Source: Mactra quadrangularis (taxonomy: Eukaryota; Mollusca; Bivalvia; Venerida; Mactridae). From it: 64,000 bases of DNA. The position numbers were made by a program, and so were the translations under genes. Positions 23,277 through 36,374 of this stretch are shown here, in pieces; position 1 is the stretch's first letter; every line of letters starts with the position of its first letter. Location of the stretch: the NCBI GenBank assembly GCA_025267735.1, contig CM046304.1:27097381-27161380 (forward strand), written 5' to 3'. Under the pieces are notes generated by a model. The model was not told the origin of the DNA and ran no database searches. It saw nothing but the letters and a program-made list of their open reading frames with translations.

Positions 23277-24233
23277 AGAATTAAGACAAGGCTGTGTCAT
23301 AGTGCCCTTATCAGATAATTTGTCCGTGACATTTATCAGCCTTAGACATCCAAGAAATACATAGTTGGAGTGTGTAAACACTGAACTAAAAGCATTCAGC
23401 TTTGTAAATGCTATTCCTCTGAACAGGGTTTTGTGTATATCAAATGTCAGGTGATCCAGTACTGCTGCCTACCCCAGTGTGTTTGATGCCTGCAGCTGAT
23501 GAAAACAAAAACAGGATTTGACTGATAGTTTGATTTGATTTAGTAGCTTGAGTATAAGATTTGAAAGCGAGAAGTCACAAGTTCAAATACAGCTATAGAT
23601 CATCTTCCTTTCTGCTATTACATTCGGTGCCACTTGTGCGAGACTAGCCATAGAATCTCAAAGCAAGGGTGAAGTCATAGATCTTGGGGTTATCAACTTA
23701 AATTATTTGAAAATGATCAAGGGTATGTTATAGATCTATATGTTCGCAGGGTATATTATACATGTATATTATATTCATCAGCTACATTGGCTTAGTTGTT
23801 GGATCATCTGACCTGCAACCTGTGACTGTTAAATCTTAGCTCTACATTTTTATCAACTTGCAGTCAGAAGTCATGAGCAGCGGTTTATAGGACATTTTGA
23901 ACTATGTTAAAACCACTGGCTACGTTCCTAAGGATATCCCTAGCTTACACTGCTCTGGCTTTAGTTTTGTATTTTAATTCAACAGGTAAAGTAAAAAGTT
24001 GTATTAGTCATTGCATTGTAAGCATTTATATGTGATAGAATGGTTTCATGTAGATTGATGTTTAGAACATTTATGTTCTGTCCATGATTGTGGTCTACTA
24101 ATATGGCCTTAGTCCAAAAAACAACAGATATCCATGGATAAAGGGCATTTTATTTTTTATGCCATAAAACTAATACATGCATATAAAAGTTCAAACGGCA
24201 TATCTTACAGCAAGATCACTACAATCATCAACA

Positions 24234-24262
24234 GGGGGGGGGGGGGGGTGTGTGTGGGGGGT
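24234..24262 (+). repeat. G-rich homopolymer tract
   Basis: Fifteen consecutive G residues are followed by a TGTGTGT run and a second block of G. The tract abuts a decayed SINE. The A' copy near 56335 has a shorter G run after a different sequence, so the tract is unstable or hard to sequence. Confidence 0.85.
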
Positions 24263-24700
24263 GTTAACGCGTAGCAACACTTTGTATAGGTTATATCTTG
24301 GTGGTCAGTTAATGGACTCAATGTTCTTAGAAAGGCTAAATTTCTGGATATAGCTGTTAACCAACTACTAGGTGCATATTTTCGTCAGTGAATGAATACT
24401 GCCCAAACGTGTTTTAGAATCAGGGGCAGGAGGGAGGAAGTCAAATATGGCAATGGATATGTTACGTAGAATCATTCGATGGATGTAAAAATTTAACATC
24501 CTATTGTTCCAGCTTGATAGTTGTTTCTATTACACAACTTACCTTCATTAGAGTTGTCAATTTACTTCTCTTTGTTTGGTTGGGTTCAACACCATAGCAA
24601 CACTGTATTGGTCATATCACAGCATTCCATGAAAGTAACCTTTGACCCCTCGATCATTAGACTTGTGTGCTACAGACTGTGCAAGCCAGGCGGGCTAGGT
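24263..24700 (-). repeat. Two decayed family 1 SINE pieces
   Basis: 24263-24430 keeps the SINE tail and body (GTTAACGCGTAGCAACACTT, AGCTGTTAACCAACTACTAG). 24587-24700 keeps another tail (AACACCATAGCAACACTGTA) and a degraded head. A matching pair lies at about 56341-56800 in A'. Confidence 0.6.
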
Positions 24701-25685
24701 TTCATTTTAATGCAGTTGTAGGTTTTGTGGAGTTTTGAAAACTAAGCTAGAGCTGTGTTGCATTAGACTGATGACATGTATGATGATAAGGAGAACATCA
24801 AAATATTCTCGATGAGTGGGTCTAACATCAACGACAGGGATTAATGTTTCAACACTCAAACACTCGACACCAAACCAATCCAGCGTTTTTCTTCCAGGTG
24901 ATGGAAACATTAACTAGCGATAAAAAGTCAATACCATAATTATATAGTTCTATTTTATTAACCTGTCACAATTTAAATAATTACATGGTCAATGAATCTG
25001 TTATTTTTAGCTCCTTTTGAACTTGTTATTTCCCCGATATTCAAAATCGCAGCATATATAGTTAGATCATCGGTGGCTCTATGGTTAAAAAAAGTTGACT
25101 AATAGCACATTCAGTGCCTGTGTAATTATTTATGTTGTGACAAGTTAATAAAACTAGACTATAATAGCTTTGAGTGATTTTTATCATTTTTTACTAAAAA
25201 ATTTCCAATGAAAACAAACAGATTATTCCATGTTTAATTATGTTTATTATAGAGATTTTTGATCCAGCAAGCAATAAAATTACATTTTTTTTCATATATA
25301 GTGAAAAGATAAAATCATATATTTTTCTTTGTAGCAAAAACATAAAGTCAAAAAGATGTATAAAAGATAAATGACATCATCTAAGTAGAGAAATGATGTC
25401 ATGTAATACTTGTATAAAATATATCTATTAACAAAACAAAGAAAAAAGCATTAAAGAAACAGAATATTTGTCAATTTTGAAATAAGATCTTTCAATTTAA
25501 CTCATGAGCTCAGAAAATGACATTGTGTAACCCATTCTTGAAAATACAGACTGTATGTTTACTCAACTCACTAGGTGAAATAAAAATATAACCGACACCA
25601 AAATCTTTATATATCCTCCATATCATTATCATGCAACAACTACAACAAAATCGCAGATTTTTTCAAATAAAAAACAAATATACAA

Positions 25686-25937
25686 CAAGTAAATCTGTGA
25701 GCTAATGCTCACTAGTGATACCCCCGCAAAAATCTAAAAATATGCGACAAACAGGAAGTAGATGAGCAAGGAGCATGAAATCGCTTTACACCACATGGGA
25801 CTATGGGATGAAGCAATATGCAAAGTATTAGGCTGCTGCATGTTATAGTTGCTGAGAAAACTGCGACGGAAATTTTGTAACGGACGGACAGACAAGGGTA
25901 AAACAGTATAACCCCCTCTTCTTCGAAGCGGGGGTAT
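25686..25937. mobile_element. 252-bp unclassified short mobile element, family P
   Basis: It starts with CAAGTAAATCTGTGAGC and ends with CGGGGGTAT. Both ends can fold: GTGAGCTAATGCTCAC near the left, and ATACCCCC near the left end against GGGGGTAT at the right end. The A' copy has an empty site (TATACAATAACGACAA at about 57790), which fixes the ends with at most AA duplicated. A second copy is at 30681-30940. No coding capacity. Confidence 0.85.
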
Positions 25938-28216
25938 AATAATGACAATAAATTTTAAAGCTGCTTTACAATTATAACATTGTAGAGTCCAAAATGGCAA
26001 GAATGAACATTGATTAGATAAACATATTTTGATATTAGGACAATTTCGATATTCTACAATGTCAGAGGGCTCTACATTAATTTTTAACATAAGTTACCTG
26101 GTTGGACAAACAGCTATATATTTTTTTACTTGCCAAACCAAATGTTAAAAGGCAGTAACAAGTTGCACGAACCCAAATATATGTCATCTGGGGCAATTGG
26201 ACAACCTTTAATGTAGAGCCAAAAGCCAATATTCTCTTTTTCTTAGATGGTATCAATCACAACTAATACTAGTAACAATTCTACACAAAATAAGGTAATT
26301 TTTCCAGTAAATTAACTAGACTAACCTTAATATGAATACCATCTCAGATCAAACTTAATGGAGATTCATAAAACAAAACTTAATAATAAAATATAACAAA
26401 CTGACTAGGTTAAGCACCAGTCATTTGAAACCTGTTCCCCCCATATGGGACATCTTGCTGATAGGATTCCCTGGAAATACCCTGAGGTAATATATGACTT
26501 CAATCTAGGCTATAGTCCCTGCTATTTTTAGTGTAAAAAAAATTTCCTTTTCCAGACACCAGACAGTGTCAGGGAAGCTGCAAGGTAAAAACACTGGCCA
26601 TTTCCATTTTCATACTGTCCAAAGATAGGCAGGTTACAAAATGACTAGAGACTCATAAATCTAATGTTTAAAGTCAAGAACATTTAACACAATAACATGT
26701 GTATTGTCATGTCTTTACTGTAAACCATGTAGGAAAATTATCTCTAATGCCAAAACAATTTCAATAAAAATTCAAAATCAAAATTATATAAATAGAAATA
26801 AAAAGGGAGCATTTCAAATTTGCTCAACTGAGCCATTATTTGAATACTATGGTCAAATACACTTTGTTCAGTTATTAACCCTTCACAGGTCAATCTCATG
26901 TTTTTACATGTCTTGACCCCCCCCTCCCCTGCAAAATGATGCAGCACCCCTTATCCTTATTTAATGCCCCTGATATTTGAGGTAAAATACCAAATGTAGT
27001 ATTACATATAGTATTAAAATGCAAGAGGTAAAAATGCCAACCCCCAAGTAGTAAAGTAATAATGTCATAGGTAAAATTTTTCAGTGGTGAAATGTCTCAA
27101 TTACTATAGTAATAATTGCACTATGTTTTTAAAATGTTAATTCTGTTTTTCTTAAATAATATAATTTCAATACAAGCTAATATATCAATAGTTCATATTT
27201 TAGTTCATATTTGGTCCAAACTTAAATTTATGGGGATTCCCAGCTGAATAATATCATTTATGCCATATGCAAAACTAGATTAATTTCCATTTTATTGCTG
27301 AAAAGTATTCAACACATAATAAAATTATTATTATTATTAAATCCTATTTTGTTTGTTTTTATGTCAACTTTATTCTGCACAGTAAAATTATTACTAACAA
27401 GGTTTATCTGCTGGAAAAGCCAAACACGCGTTCCGAAACCAAATCCATTAATAATTAAAAGTGAGATCACAAAATAATTACTCTGAGTCGTTGTTCAGTT
27501 GTTTGTCCATCAGGTTGAGATGATTAAACCATTCTATAATGATGATGATTTTAGCTGACATATTTGTAATTGACTTGTATGTTTATTTCGTGGATTAAAG
27601 CATAATTACCTCGTACCCTGAACAGGAATACCATACTTTTATACTATGTACATTTCAACACAATACTGAGCACAAACAGTATTCAATCGTTTGTATTCAG
27701 AACTAGGATTTACTGGATTTAAGGTTTATTTTTACCGGATGCATCAATGCAAAATGTACCAATAGTTATTTTACATGTTATCGCTGAAAAGTATTCAATG
27801 AAGATTAAATCCTATTATTCTGTGTACACACATTAACATTTCAACCTTGTTCTGCACAGGTATATGTGTCTGGTACAAACAAACCTTATTCAGCAGCACA
27901 AACCAATTTACCCGAGTTCCGAAACCAAATCTATTCTGTACAGCCACTACACTTAGTACATTTAAAGTGGTGTGTGGTAAAAGTGCCAGAGGTAAAAATG
28001 TCTCAGGAAAAAATGCCGTGGGTAAAAATGCCAACCCTTAATTGGTAAAAATGCATTAAATCAAAACACAACTACAAAATTATATACAACCTCTGCCATT
28101 CCATTTTAACCTCTGCCATTTCTTCCTACACAACACAGTACTGGACATAACAAGTATATATATATATCTATATATCTTTATAAAAAGGTTAAAATATGCT
28201 GTAACAAGCAAAATAC

Positions 28217-28365
28217 AAAAAAACATCATCCGAATGGACGTTTAATACTTATATCTTAACTCTACCGGTTTCATAATTATCAAGGGTTAACTACAATATA
28301 CATTTATGAAACTGGTAGGGTTAAAATATAAGTATTAAACATCCATTCGGATGATTTTTTTTGTT
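28217..28365. mobile_element. Foldback element just 3' of the cysteine-rich gene
   Basis: Arms of about 60 bp: CATCATCCGAATGGACGTTT then AATACTTATAT at the left, and ATATAAGTATTAAACATCCA then TTCGGATGAT at the right. The arms also pair through CTACCGGTTTCATAA / TTATGAAACTGGTAG. The stop codon of the minus-strand gene is 90 bp away, so the hairpin may lie in its 3' UTR. The duplicate is at 59808-59962. Confidence 0.8.
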
Positions 28366-28454
28366 TTTTTTATATATATCTATATGGACACAGTTACATT
28401 ATGAAAATATAATGCTGTACAAGTACACTCAGTCATGACAAGTGTCATGATAAT

Positions 28455-31400
28455 TCACTTTATTGGTTGATAAAGAGTGTTGTCAGGGATACCAGGTGAC
28501 GTTGGTAACTGGTAATTCATCGATCCCATTGGTTGATCATATCCGTAATTCTCGTCCTGTTGGACATGTATACCTGGGTCAGCCTGCACTGATAGACCTG
28601 CATCTGAAAAAAAGATAGGATTCAAGTGACAGTATTATTAAACAAACATTCTTTTACCAGATTATCTTCTGATTTTGAAAGTACAATGGAATTCTCTGGA
28701 AATAGGAATTTTTTCAGGTCCCAAATATTGTTCCTCTTAACTTATATGACAAAAACACCCTCTATCTCAGAACCCCTCTATTCCGAAAACTCTTTTTCCG
28801 GTATAAAATATCAGGTAAAGATCACATACACATTCATAAACAAATGTTAAATCTTAGGTAACATCAGAATGTAAATAGGGGATTTTCATTTAGACAGATC
28901 TATTCTGGAAACTTCTTCAAACCTGAATTTTTCTCAGTCTGGAGGAATTCCAGTTAAGAGCGATTTTACTGAAATGGACATAATTTGGAACTCCAACTGC
29001 AAAGGTGGTATAAACAAATTTTTCATACATTATTGCTGGGAGAATGGCAAAAGAAACTATTTCATGACCAGCTCTGTGAAAGTATGCCTGCCCTATCTGG
29101 AAATCAAACCTACAACCCTTTCATAAGTAGATCTGTGCCCAACAAACTGGGCTGGCATTGTGGCTATTCTTAAGCATAAAAATTTGCCTCCGAAACCTTG
29201 TCCCCTACTCCTCACATAATAATACAATCGACCTATCCCAAGATTATCTAAATAAACTTACCTCTCATACGTGTAATACGAGCAGCTATCATCCTTCGTC
29301 GTATAAGTTTGATTATAATAGCTAAGCCAATAAAAACAGGGAACAGTATAAGAAATATATACCAATGTTTGAAACTCACACTGAAATATAAACAAGTATG
29401 AATATCATATTACAGGTTGTATGTTATATACTGATTTATTTTAGATTAAGAAAAAAGTTTTTAAAACTTATATTTATCATTTTGAGTCCGCTTCCTGGTC
29501 CCCCAGTACTGAGCTAGAAGGATAAAGTTTCTTGCCCAAGACAACAACAGGGTAGGTTTTGGAAGGGATTCGAATCAACGCGTGGCTGGCTATCCAATGA
29601 TTACCAGTCCAGCAACTTAACTACTCAGCTAAACCAGCCCCTTATATTTATCATACAGGAGTTGAATAGGCAGGGATGTGGAATCAAAAGTTCTTCCACT
29701 TGTCCATAGATAAGTGAAATCTAAAAATTCAACTTGTTTGGAATCAAAATGCACTTGTCCAGAAGTTCAATACTCCAAGAGAAATACATAGAAATTAGAC
29801 CTATGATATAAAATACAAATTATAAGTAATAATAAAATGAATGATAATAAAATATATCACTGAATGTTGAATTCGATTGAAACATCAAGAAATCTACATT
29901 ATTAAGTATTGCAATGCTAGTATATCTTACAGCAAGAAATATAACTTGTCCACAGACAAGTAGGCTGGAAATATTTACTTGTCCATAGACATGAATGTAT
30001 GAGTTGTACATCATGTGTGTACAAACAATGATGTCGATACCAGTTTTTACAGTGCTCTTTTTAGTTTATACTAATTCATTTTTAACTTGATTGTAAAACA
30101 AGCTCTTACAACTTAGATTAATCACTTTCAAGTCCACTTCCTGGTCCGTCAGTACTGAGCTAGTAGGACAAAGTTAATTGCTTGAGGAAACAACAGGGTA
30201 CGTTTTTGATGGAATAAGAATCAACGCAGGGCTGGCTATCCAATGATTACCACTCCAACGTCGTGACCACTTAGCCACGCCAGCTCCTACAGTGCTCTCA
30301 AGCATGTCTTCCAAATCTTATAGGCTGAGCTATCTGGGCAGCTGATGTATTATACATTTGTATAACTTTGTCTGACGTCAGGAGGAAATAAGCTAGTTTG
30401 CAATTGAAAAAAAAGCTAAATGTAACTAGACCTATCACTGAATGTGATAAAATATGCCCAAATGGGTCTTAATTACGAAATTAAGAAAACAAGACTTTGA
30501 AAAATAAAAGGACGTAACGAAAATGGGATATGCATGAGCCTGCCTGATATCTGGTATAAAGTTTGAATGAAATCTGTAAAGTAGGAGCTAAAAAATTAAG
30601 CAAACAGACCGACCAACCTAACAACCGACAAGCTGACTCCTATATATCCTCCAAAACAGAGTTTTTGAAGTATAGTAGAACAAGTAAATCTGTGAGCTAA
30701 TGCTCACTAGTGATACCCCCGCAAAAATCTAAAAATATGCGACAAACAGGAAGTAGATGAGCAAGGAGCATGAAATCGCTTTACACCACATGGGACTATA
30801 GGATGAAGCAATATGCAAAGTTTTAGGCTGTTGCATGTTATAGTTGCTGAGAAAACTGCGACGGAAATTTTGTAACGGAAGGACGCACGGACGGACAAGG
30901 GTAAAACAGTATACCCCCCTCTTCTTCGAAGTGGGGGTATAACCCGTGTTTTCAAACTGATATGGCCATAGACAAAAAGTATAATAAACAATACAACTAA
31001 CTATACCTGTTATCAGAGACACATGTTCTATCTTTACAAATGGAACCAGCTCCACAACATGTCTGATACCCACAACAAGTAGATCCATGTTCACAACAAA
31101 ATGGTGATGTACCAGAACAACATACAGAATCAAGAGGACAACATGTATTCCATCCACAACATTGAGACTTAGCTGGACAACATGTACTTATACCACAACA
31201 TTGTGTTGGCTTGTAACAGTAGGATATACCATCTGAAATATACACACAGTATCAGTGAAACCAGGGATTTTTTTTCAAGAATTAGGGAAAAAGGGACCTT
31301 GGGCCTTACTTGATATAGATTATTAGGGGAAATTTGTATCAATTCATTGAAAGGGGTAAGAAATCTGAAGTAAACTTCAAATTTGCAGAAAACTTTATGA

Positions 31401-33689
31401 TATCAAATAAAAAGTTAGAATGGGCCTGTTATATAAGGAAAACAGCTGTGGGTTAAAATGAGGAAAATAAAATAAAGCAAGAATCTGGACTCTTACAAAC
31501 CATAATACATTACCCTTTTTTATGTGGAAGTATTTTTAATTTATAGAAATATGAACAGAGTTGAGGAATTTTTATGCTCAATTATTAAGTTCAAGCTTCC
31601 ATATTTTGAATGCATGTTATATATGAAAATATTAAATCTACTAACCTAAACAATCCACTCTAGAAGATTCATTGTAACAATTGTTATCATCACAAATATT
31701 ACCATCTGTAATAGAAATTAAATAACTACAGGTCGTCCACATAAACATTGCGTATACAAACATCGCCGGTTTCATTACACACTAATATTTGGGGGTGATT
31801 TATTTTTACAATTTTACAGTTTAGTTAGTTTACACTTATTCCATAAACCCATCATTAAATAAAATTTATAATGTGCATATGCACTATTTAAATAAATTTT
31901 AAATATCAAAGTGGTACTTTTAAATCATTAAAATGCTGTTCGTGCATTAGCTCATTTGCCTATTTAGTGGACAAGTCCATAGTTTAAAGTACAAAAACGC
32001 GCATGACCTAGAATACGACATGTATATAATTGTACTACTATGACTATTGTATGTGTTAACAATATTACATTAAAGGTACTCATTCACAGATTTCAACTTA
32101 AATATCAACCTTTTCTAAATTTATCAAAATTGTATGGAAACATTTTTTGGAAGCATTAAAACAAAGCTCTGATAATGACAATTTTAGTGCAAAGTGAAAT
32201 ACAACTACAAATGATGGTGTTTCATATAGTAAAAATCTACACCATATGTCACAGTTCATTTGTTTAATGCTGTTGCAACACATTGCATAGGTCATATAAC
32301 AGCAGTCAGTCAACCTACTCACTCCTACTGGAAAGGCTAAATCTCTGGATTTAGCTGTTATACAACTACTAAGCACATACTTTCGTCAGTGACTGATAAC
32401 TGCCCTACATGATTAAAAATCATTGTTAGGAGGGAAAATGGCTGTAGAAATAATTTCATGACCAAGCTTTATAAAAGTATGCCCCGCCCGGGAAATGAAC
32501 CCACGACCCCTCGATCAGTAGACTTGCGTTCTACCAACTGAGCTAGCCGGGTGGCATATGTCACAGTACAGACACTTAAAGTGCATTTTTGTGACTTTAT
32601 TGTGTATTTCTTGCAACAAAACTTAAGATAATAAGATTTTTTTTTGGACACAATTACAGACACTGAATGATAGTTTGAAATTATAGAAAAAATAAACCAT
32701 ATCTGTGAACTTGTACCTTTATGGTGGAATTTCCATTATGATATTTTACAGTTATTAATACTTTTAATATCATGATGCATTATTACAAAACATAATATAT
32801 GCACTTTTCATTCATTACATAAAGATAATCATTTTTCATGGATTATATTTGTAAAATAACATACTGTAATAAAATTATCTATGAAACCTTTGTGTGAAAG
32901 TAAGTAATTATCTCCCTTTGATATGAAAATAACGTAAATGTTATTTATCTATACAAAATAATAGCAAATATAATTAAAAATCTGACAAGGTGAAAACATT
33001 CCAAAATACAATGTATAATTTTAAGTTTAAAAGGGACATAAATCCAAAAAAGTTCATCCAAAGTTATGTCCCTTTACAAAGAATTTTAAGTCTATAAGTC
33101 TATAGTAGCCAGACCATAATTATTTCATAAGCTGTAAATGGCATCTTTTCTTGGGAATGTCTGAGGACACATTTTTACAGCCTTTAAGAAAATATGGTAG
33201 AACCCAAGGCTTCAAAACAGTTAAAAACACAGTTAATCATATTCAACAATAAAAATGTAAATTATTCCAAAACAAATTCCTACCTGCACAATCAGTGTCC
33301 TTGGAACATGAATCAGTCATACAATAACCAACTTGTAACAGTACTGAAAAATAAATGTTTTCAATAATATACTCCATGCAGTAATTGATCTAAATTTTTG
33401 TTTTTTTAGAGACCTATATCCTGTTGAATATGGGAAGAAATATTGCTGAAATATATTGTAACTTATTTGAGAAATAAAAGAGTGGCTTAAATCAAGATAA
33501 TATAAAATCTGATTCAATCCTTTCTAAAATCCTCTGCTTCCTTACTAACTTAAACTAAAGCAGTCTTTGGGGGTATATGTTTAAATTGCTTATTTTTAAA
33601 GAAAGTTTTATTTGAAAGAAGCATGCATTTTATAAATTATACTTACCAAGTAATATGGCTGGAATAAATTTGTCCATGGTTTTTATCAT
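28455..33689 (-). CDS. Cysteine-rich type I membrane protein (CC-pair ectodomain)
   Basis: Six coding exons on the minus strand: 33689-33647, 33343-33284, 31705-31646, 31232-31007, 29380-29262, 28603-28455. All have GT..AG borders and consistent phases, giving 218 residues. Residues 1-21 form a signal peptide (basic start, then IPAILLVLLQVG). The mature ectodomain has 24 cysteines: five spaced singly in exons 2-3 and 19 in exon 4, which contains eight CC pairs in a repeated CCG..TCCP pattern. Residues 136-156 form the membrane span, followed by a KLIRRRM stop-transfer. The tail ends in a YQPI tyrosine motif (214-217) of the YxxF-type used by AP-2, where F is a bulky hydrophobic residue. The CC spacing recalls granulin folds but does not match one closely; function unknown. 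An AG directly before the ATG suggests a 5' UTR intron. The structure is well supported; the family is not recognised. Confidence 0.85.
29000..29160 (-). repeat. tRNA-related half of a family 1 SINE
   Basis: On the plus strand it reads CTGGGAGAATGGCAAAAGAA, CTATTTCATGACCAGCTC, GAAAGTATGCCTGCCC, then a degraded B and A box. It lies in intron 5 of the cysteine-rich gene. The duplicate is at about 61933-62090. Confidence 0.6.
29480..29640 (-). repeat. tRNA-derived SINE, family 2
   Basis: Plus-strand reading: CGCTTCCTGGTCCCCCAGTA, GGGATTCGAATCAACG (B box region) and GGCTATCCAATGATTACCAG. It lies in intron 4 of the cysteine-rich gene, about 100 bp from exon 5. Confidence 0.75.
30131..30289 (-). 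repeat. tRNA-derived SINE, family 2
   Basis: Plus-strand reading: CCACTTCCTGGTCCGTCAGT, AATAAGAATCAACGCAGGGC, GGCTATCCAATGATTACCAC, TGACCACTTAGCCACGCCAG. It is an independent second insertion in the same intron, and the duplicate is at 63049-63207. Confidence 0.75.
30681..30940. mobile_element. 260-bp short mobile element, family P, second copy
   Basis: It is nearly identical to 25686-25937. The A' copy at about 63611 is an empty site (TAGTAGAACCAGTG), so the element again sits between AA dinucleotides. It lies in intron 4 of the cysteine-rich gene, 67 bp from exon 4. Confidence 0.85.
32266..32556 (-). repeat. tRNA-derived SINE, family 1
   Basis: The minus-strand head has GCCACCCGGCTAGCTCAGTT and a near-intact B box. 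The plus-strand tail reads AATGCTGTTGCAACACATTG. It lies in intron 2 of the cysteine-rich gene. The remainder of that intron (31706-33283) shows only one hairpin. Confidence 0.85.
33030..33075. repeat. Perfect 12-bp inverted repeat
   Basis: AAAGGGACATAA (33030-33041) pairs exactly with TTATGTCCCTTT (33064-33075) across a 22-base loop. It lies in intron 2 of the cysteine-rich gene. Confidence 0.7.
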
Positions 33690-36374
33690 CTGAAACATTT
33701 ATAGAAATTATTTATTTGAAACTAAAAAATAACATAACAAACTTGGTGAAATAGTATTTGGAGATAATTAATTAGAAAACATGGACGCACTTCACTTGAT
33801 TCATTAATTCTGGCTTTCATTACTTTATAAGCCGATTTTGTAACATTTTGATTTTAATAAGATGCGGCATTACCCATTCATTTACAGGATACACACAGGT
33901 TGGCTGAATACCTTAAGTTAACGCCAGAGACATCTAATTCCCTGCTTAAGGCTCAGCGACTAATTCATAAGCCATTTCATATAAAGTAATTTACTTATTC
34001 CAAAATATTGAGCCAACATAAGCAAACTAAACAACCTGTCAAACATATTTTTTTAAGTTATCATATTCCTTAACTACAAATATCCATAACTGCAGGACTG
34101 ACTGTAGTTTCTAAACTGGATGGTAAACTAATGGATACTGACAATATTTTAAAAGATCAATCCGGTTATCTCCCTTGAATATGAAAAATATGATAATTAA
34201 GCTGTTGAATATAAATTGTTGTTTTTTTAATTATGAAGAAATGACAAGTCAAGCTAGACAATTCAAGTTATAAACAAATATTTTTTTTCTACTAAAATGT
34301 ATCAAGAATACAATCATCAAGTCAAAATACAGAAAGATAAATACATACAAGTCTTAAGAGATGTAAATAATTGATGTTGACAAAAACAAAAATGGCGCTT
34401 GTGGGCACACACCACTAAATTATTAAGTAAGAATCATCTCCCTTTGCAATAATATTCTTAACATTGCAATATGGACACGAAACATATTAGCCTAAGTAGT
34501 ACGTTTAATTGGATAAAATCACACGTCATAGAAACAATATTCGTTTTTTTTCGGCTGTCTAAGCTAGCTTTGTGATACCCCTGTTTATTTAAAACTCTCA
34601 TTTTATTATTGGACACACATGACGAACGAACTGTGAACAACATGTTTGCGAAACCCCTTATAAAGAAAATAATGAGTTAATGCGACCAAACAAATACTTA
34701 AAATAATTATATTTAACCTTTTTTACATTAATCAAACATTATTCTAACCAAATTTTTAATTTTGGGAAATACTTCAAACGTTCAAAAGGTCATGTCTTCA
34801 TTGTTTCAATCTGTATAGAAAAGGGACTTGGCAGGCACATTAACCGAAAGGGATTTCAACATACACATGAGGAATATGACTGAAATATTATGTATAATAA
34901 TTTCTAAAATGCAACAATGTGTTTGGAGATAGTTCAAAATTCGCTTATTTTGGTTGATGAATCTCGTTCTATCATTGCGTTATCTCAAAGAAGACAATGT
35001 AACGGTATTTGTGCATATTTTCTGAAATTTTGACTTCGTAACACTGCCTATATTACAGCATACATATTTATACATGTATACACAAGGCATCAATGTCACT
35101 GGAGAACAAAAACACAATAACCTTATATTGTACTCCGACTGGACGAAACGAGATAGAGCAATGATAGAGCTGCATTGTTAGCGTCAACTAGGAACATCAA
35201 ATAAGTGACAAACACATCATTCTGACAGGATAACAGTATTTCCACTCCGAACCTTGATCTACGTCTTGGACATAGAGCAATGTTTACGCTGTGAGCAGAA
35301 AACAGTGTGGAGATAGGATAATGTTCGATTGGTGGGTTGAGCCATTTGACATGATAGAGTCAAGAATTACAAGAAACCTTTGTTAGAAGAGAGAACAAGA
35401 TCATAAAAATCGGTAATTGGAATGTTTATTTTTTTTTAAAAATGGAGATAGGTCATTGTTCGATTGAGGCGACGATATATATACGATATATAATTTTCAC
35501 AACAAGAGTTAACAGTGAGAACGTGGACCGATGGGCAGGTATCATAGTGAAGCAACCAATTGTAAGATTAGTGCTTGGAAGGGTGACCATTGTAGATTAA
35601 TGTAAGCTCGATGCGCTTTACACTAATGATTGTTTGGTTTAACGTAGTAGCAACACATTGTATAGGTTATATCACGGCGATCATTCCACCTAATCACTGT
35701 TCCTGAAAAGGCTAAATCTCTGGATTTAGCTGTTAACCAACTACTAGGTGCAAGTTAGTGACTGACTACTGCCCTACATAATTTAGAATTAGTGGTAGGA
35801 GGGAGATTGACCGTAGAAATTATTTCATGACTAAGCTCAAAGAAAGTATGCACCGACCGGGAATCGAACTACGACCGACGGTCTTCATGATCAACCCAAA
35901 TTTATCAACCTAATCCTGTGAATATCCTGTGACATCTCTGATATGGATATTGGCGATATATTATCCATATTTGGATGCAGCCCTACCCAGTTTAATATAT
36001 TTTTGTGAAACAATGTAAAACACATATATGTACATTTTCTGTATTAGAACAATTTATTTTCGTCTAGACGGGGACCAAATCAATGTTTTTAACAGTGATT
36101 AATTTTTCATATCATATTTCGTATACATGTATATATTCATAAATATGCGATATACATGTATATCTTTGATTATGTTATACAATTTACTTTATAAAATATA
36201 TACGGTCCTTTGTAAAGAAGTTTAATTTTTTTCCTACTGAATAACCATTGTATACTTATCATAATAAATAATACAAATATCAATATTTTATCAAAGAACC
36301 CGATGGTTACCGAAGTTTTACGAATACTTACGAACAACCAGGAAGGAAATTTCGTACTTTTCATTTAAACTGAT
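33690..36374. other. Spacer between two divergent genes
   Basis: The 2.7-kb interval separates the minus-strand cysteine-rich gene from the plus-strand OGFR-like gene and should contain both promoters and any 5' UTR exons. I see one family 1 SINE (35638-35880) and AT-rich DNA; no core-promoter element stands out. Confidence 0.45.
35638..35880 (-). repeat. tRNA-derived SINE, family 1
   Basis: Plus-strand reading: TTAACGTAGTAGCAACACAT, TAGCTGTTAACCAACTACTA, GAAAGTATGCACCGACCGGG, AATCGAACTACGACC. The head is cut off after the B box. Confidence 0.75.

Larger units (their letters stand above)
18692..30998 (+). repeat. Segmental duplication, copy A
   Basis: This 12.3-kb block is repeated in the same orientation at 50815-63667. 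Identity starts at GTTTGTTTACATATATATGA and ends at ATACAACT, eight bases short of the donor end of exon 4 of the cysteine-rich gene. Judged by eye the copies differ by a few percent plus indels. Copy A has two insertions lacking in A' (25686-25937, 30681-30940) and an extra stretch near 26880-27130. From 18692 to 28454 it contains repeats but no convincing gene. Confidence 0.93.

Noticed and set aside
24707..24910. 67-codon minus-strand frame, also at 56804-57007
   Set aside because: It overlaps a decayed SINE region, has no splice context, and matches nothing I recognise.
30707..31157. Long minus-strand open frames over the family P element and exon 4
   Set aside because: Different frame from the spliced cysteine-rich protein; one reads through a mobile element.
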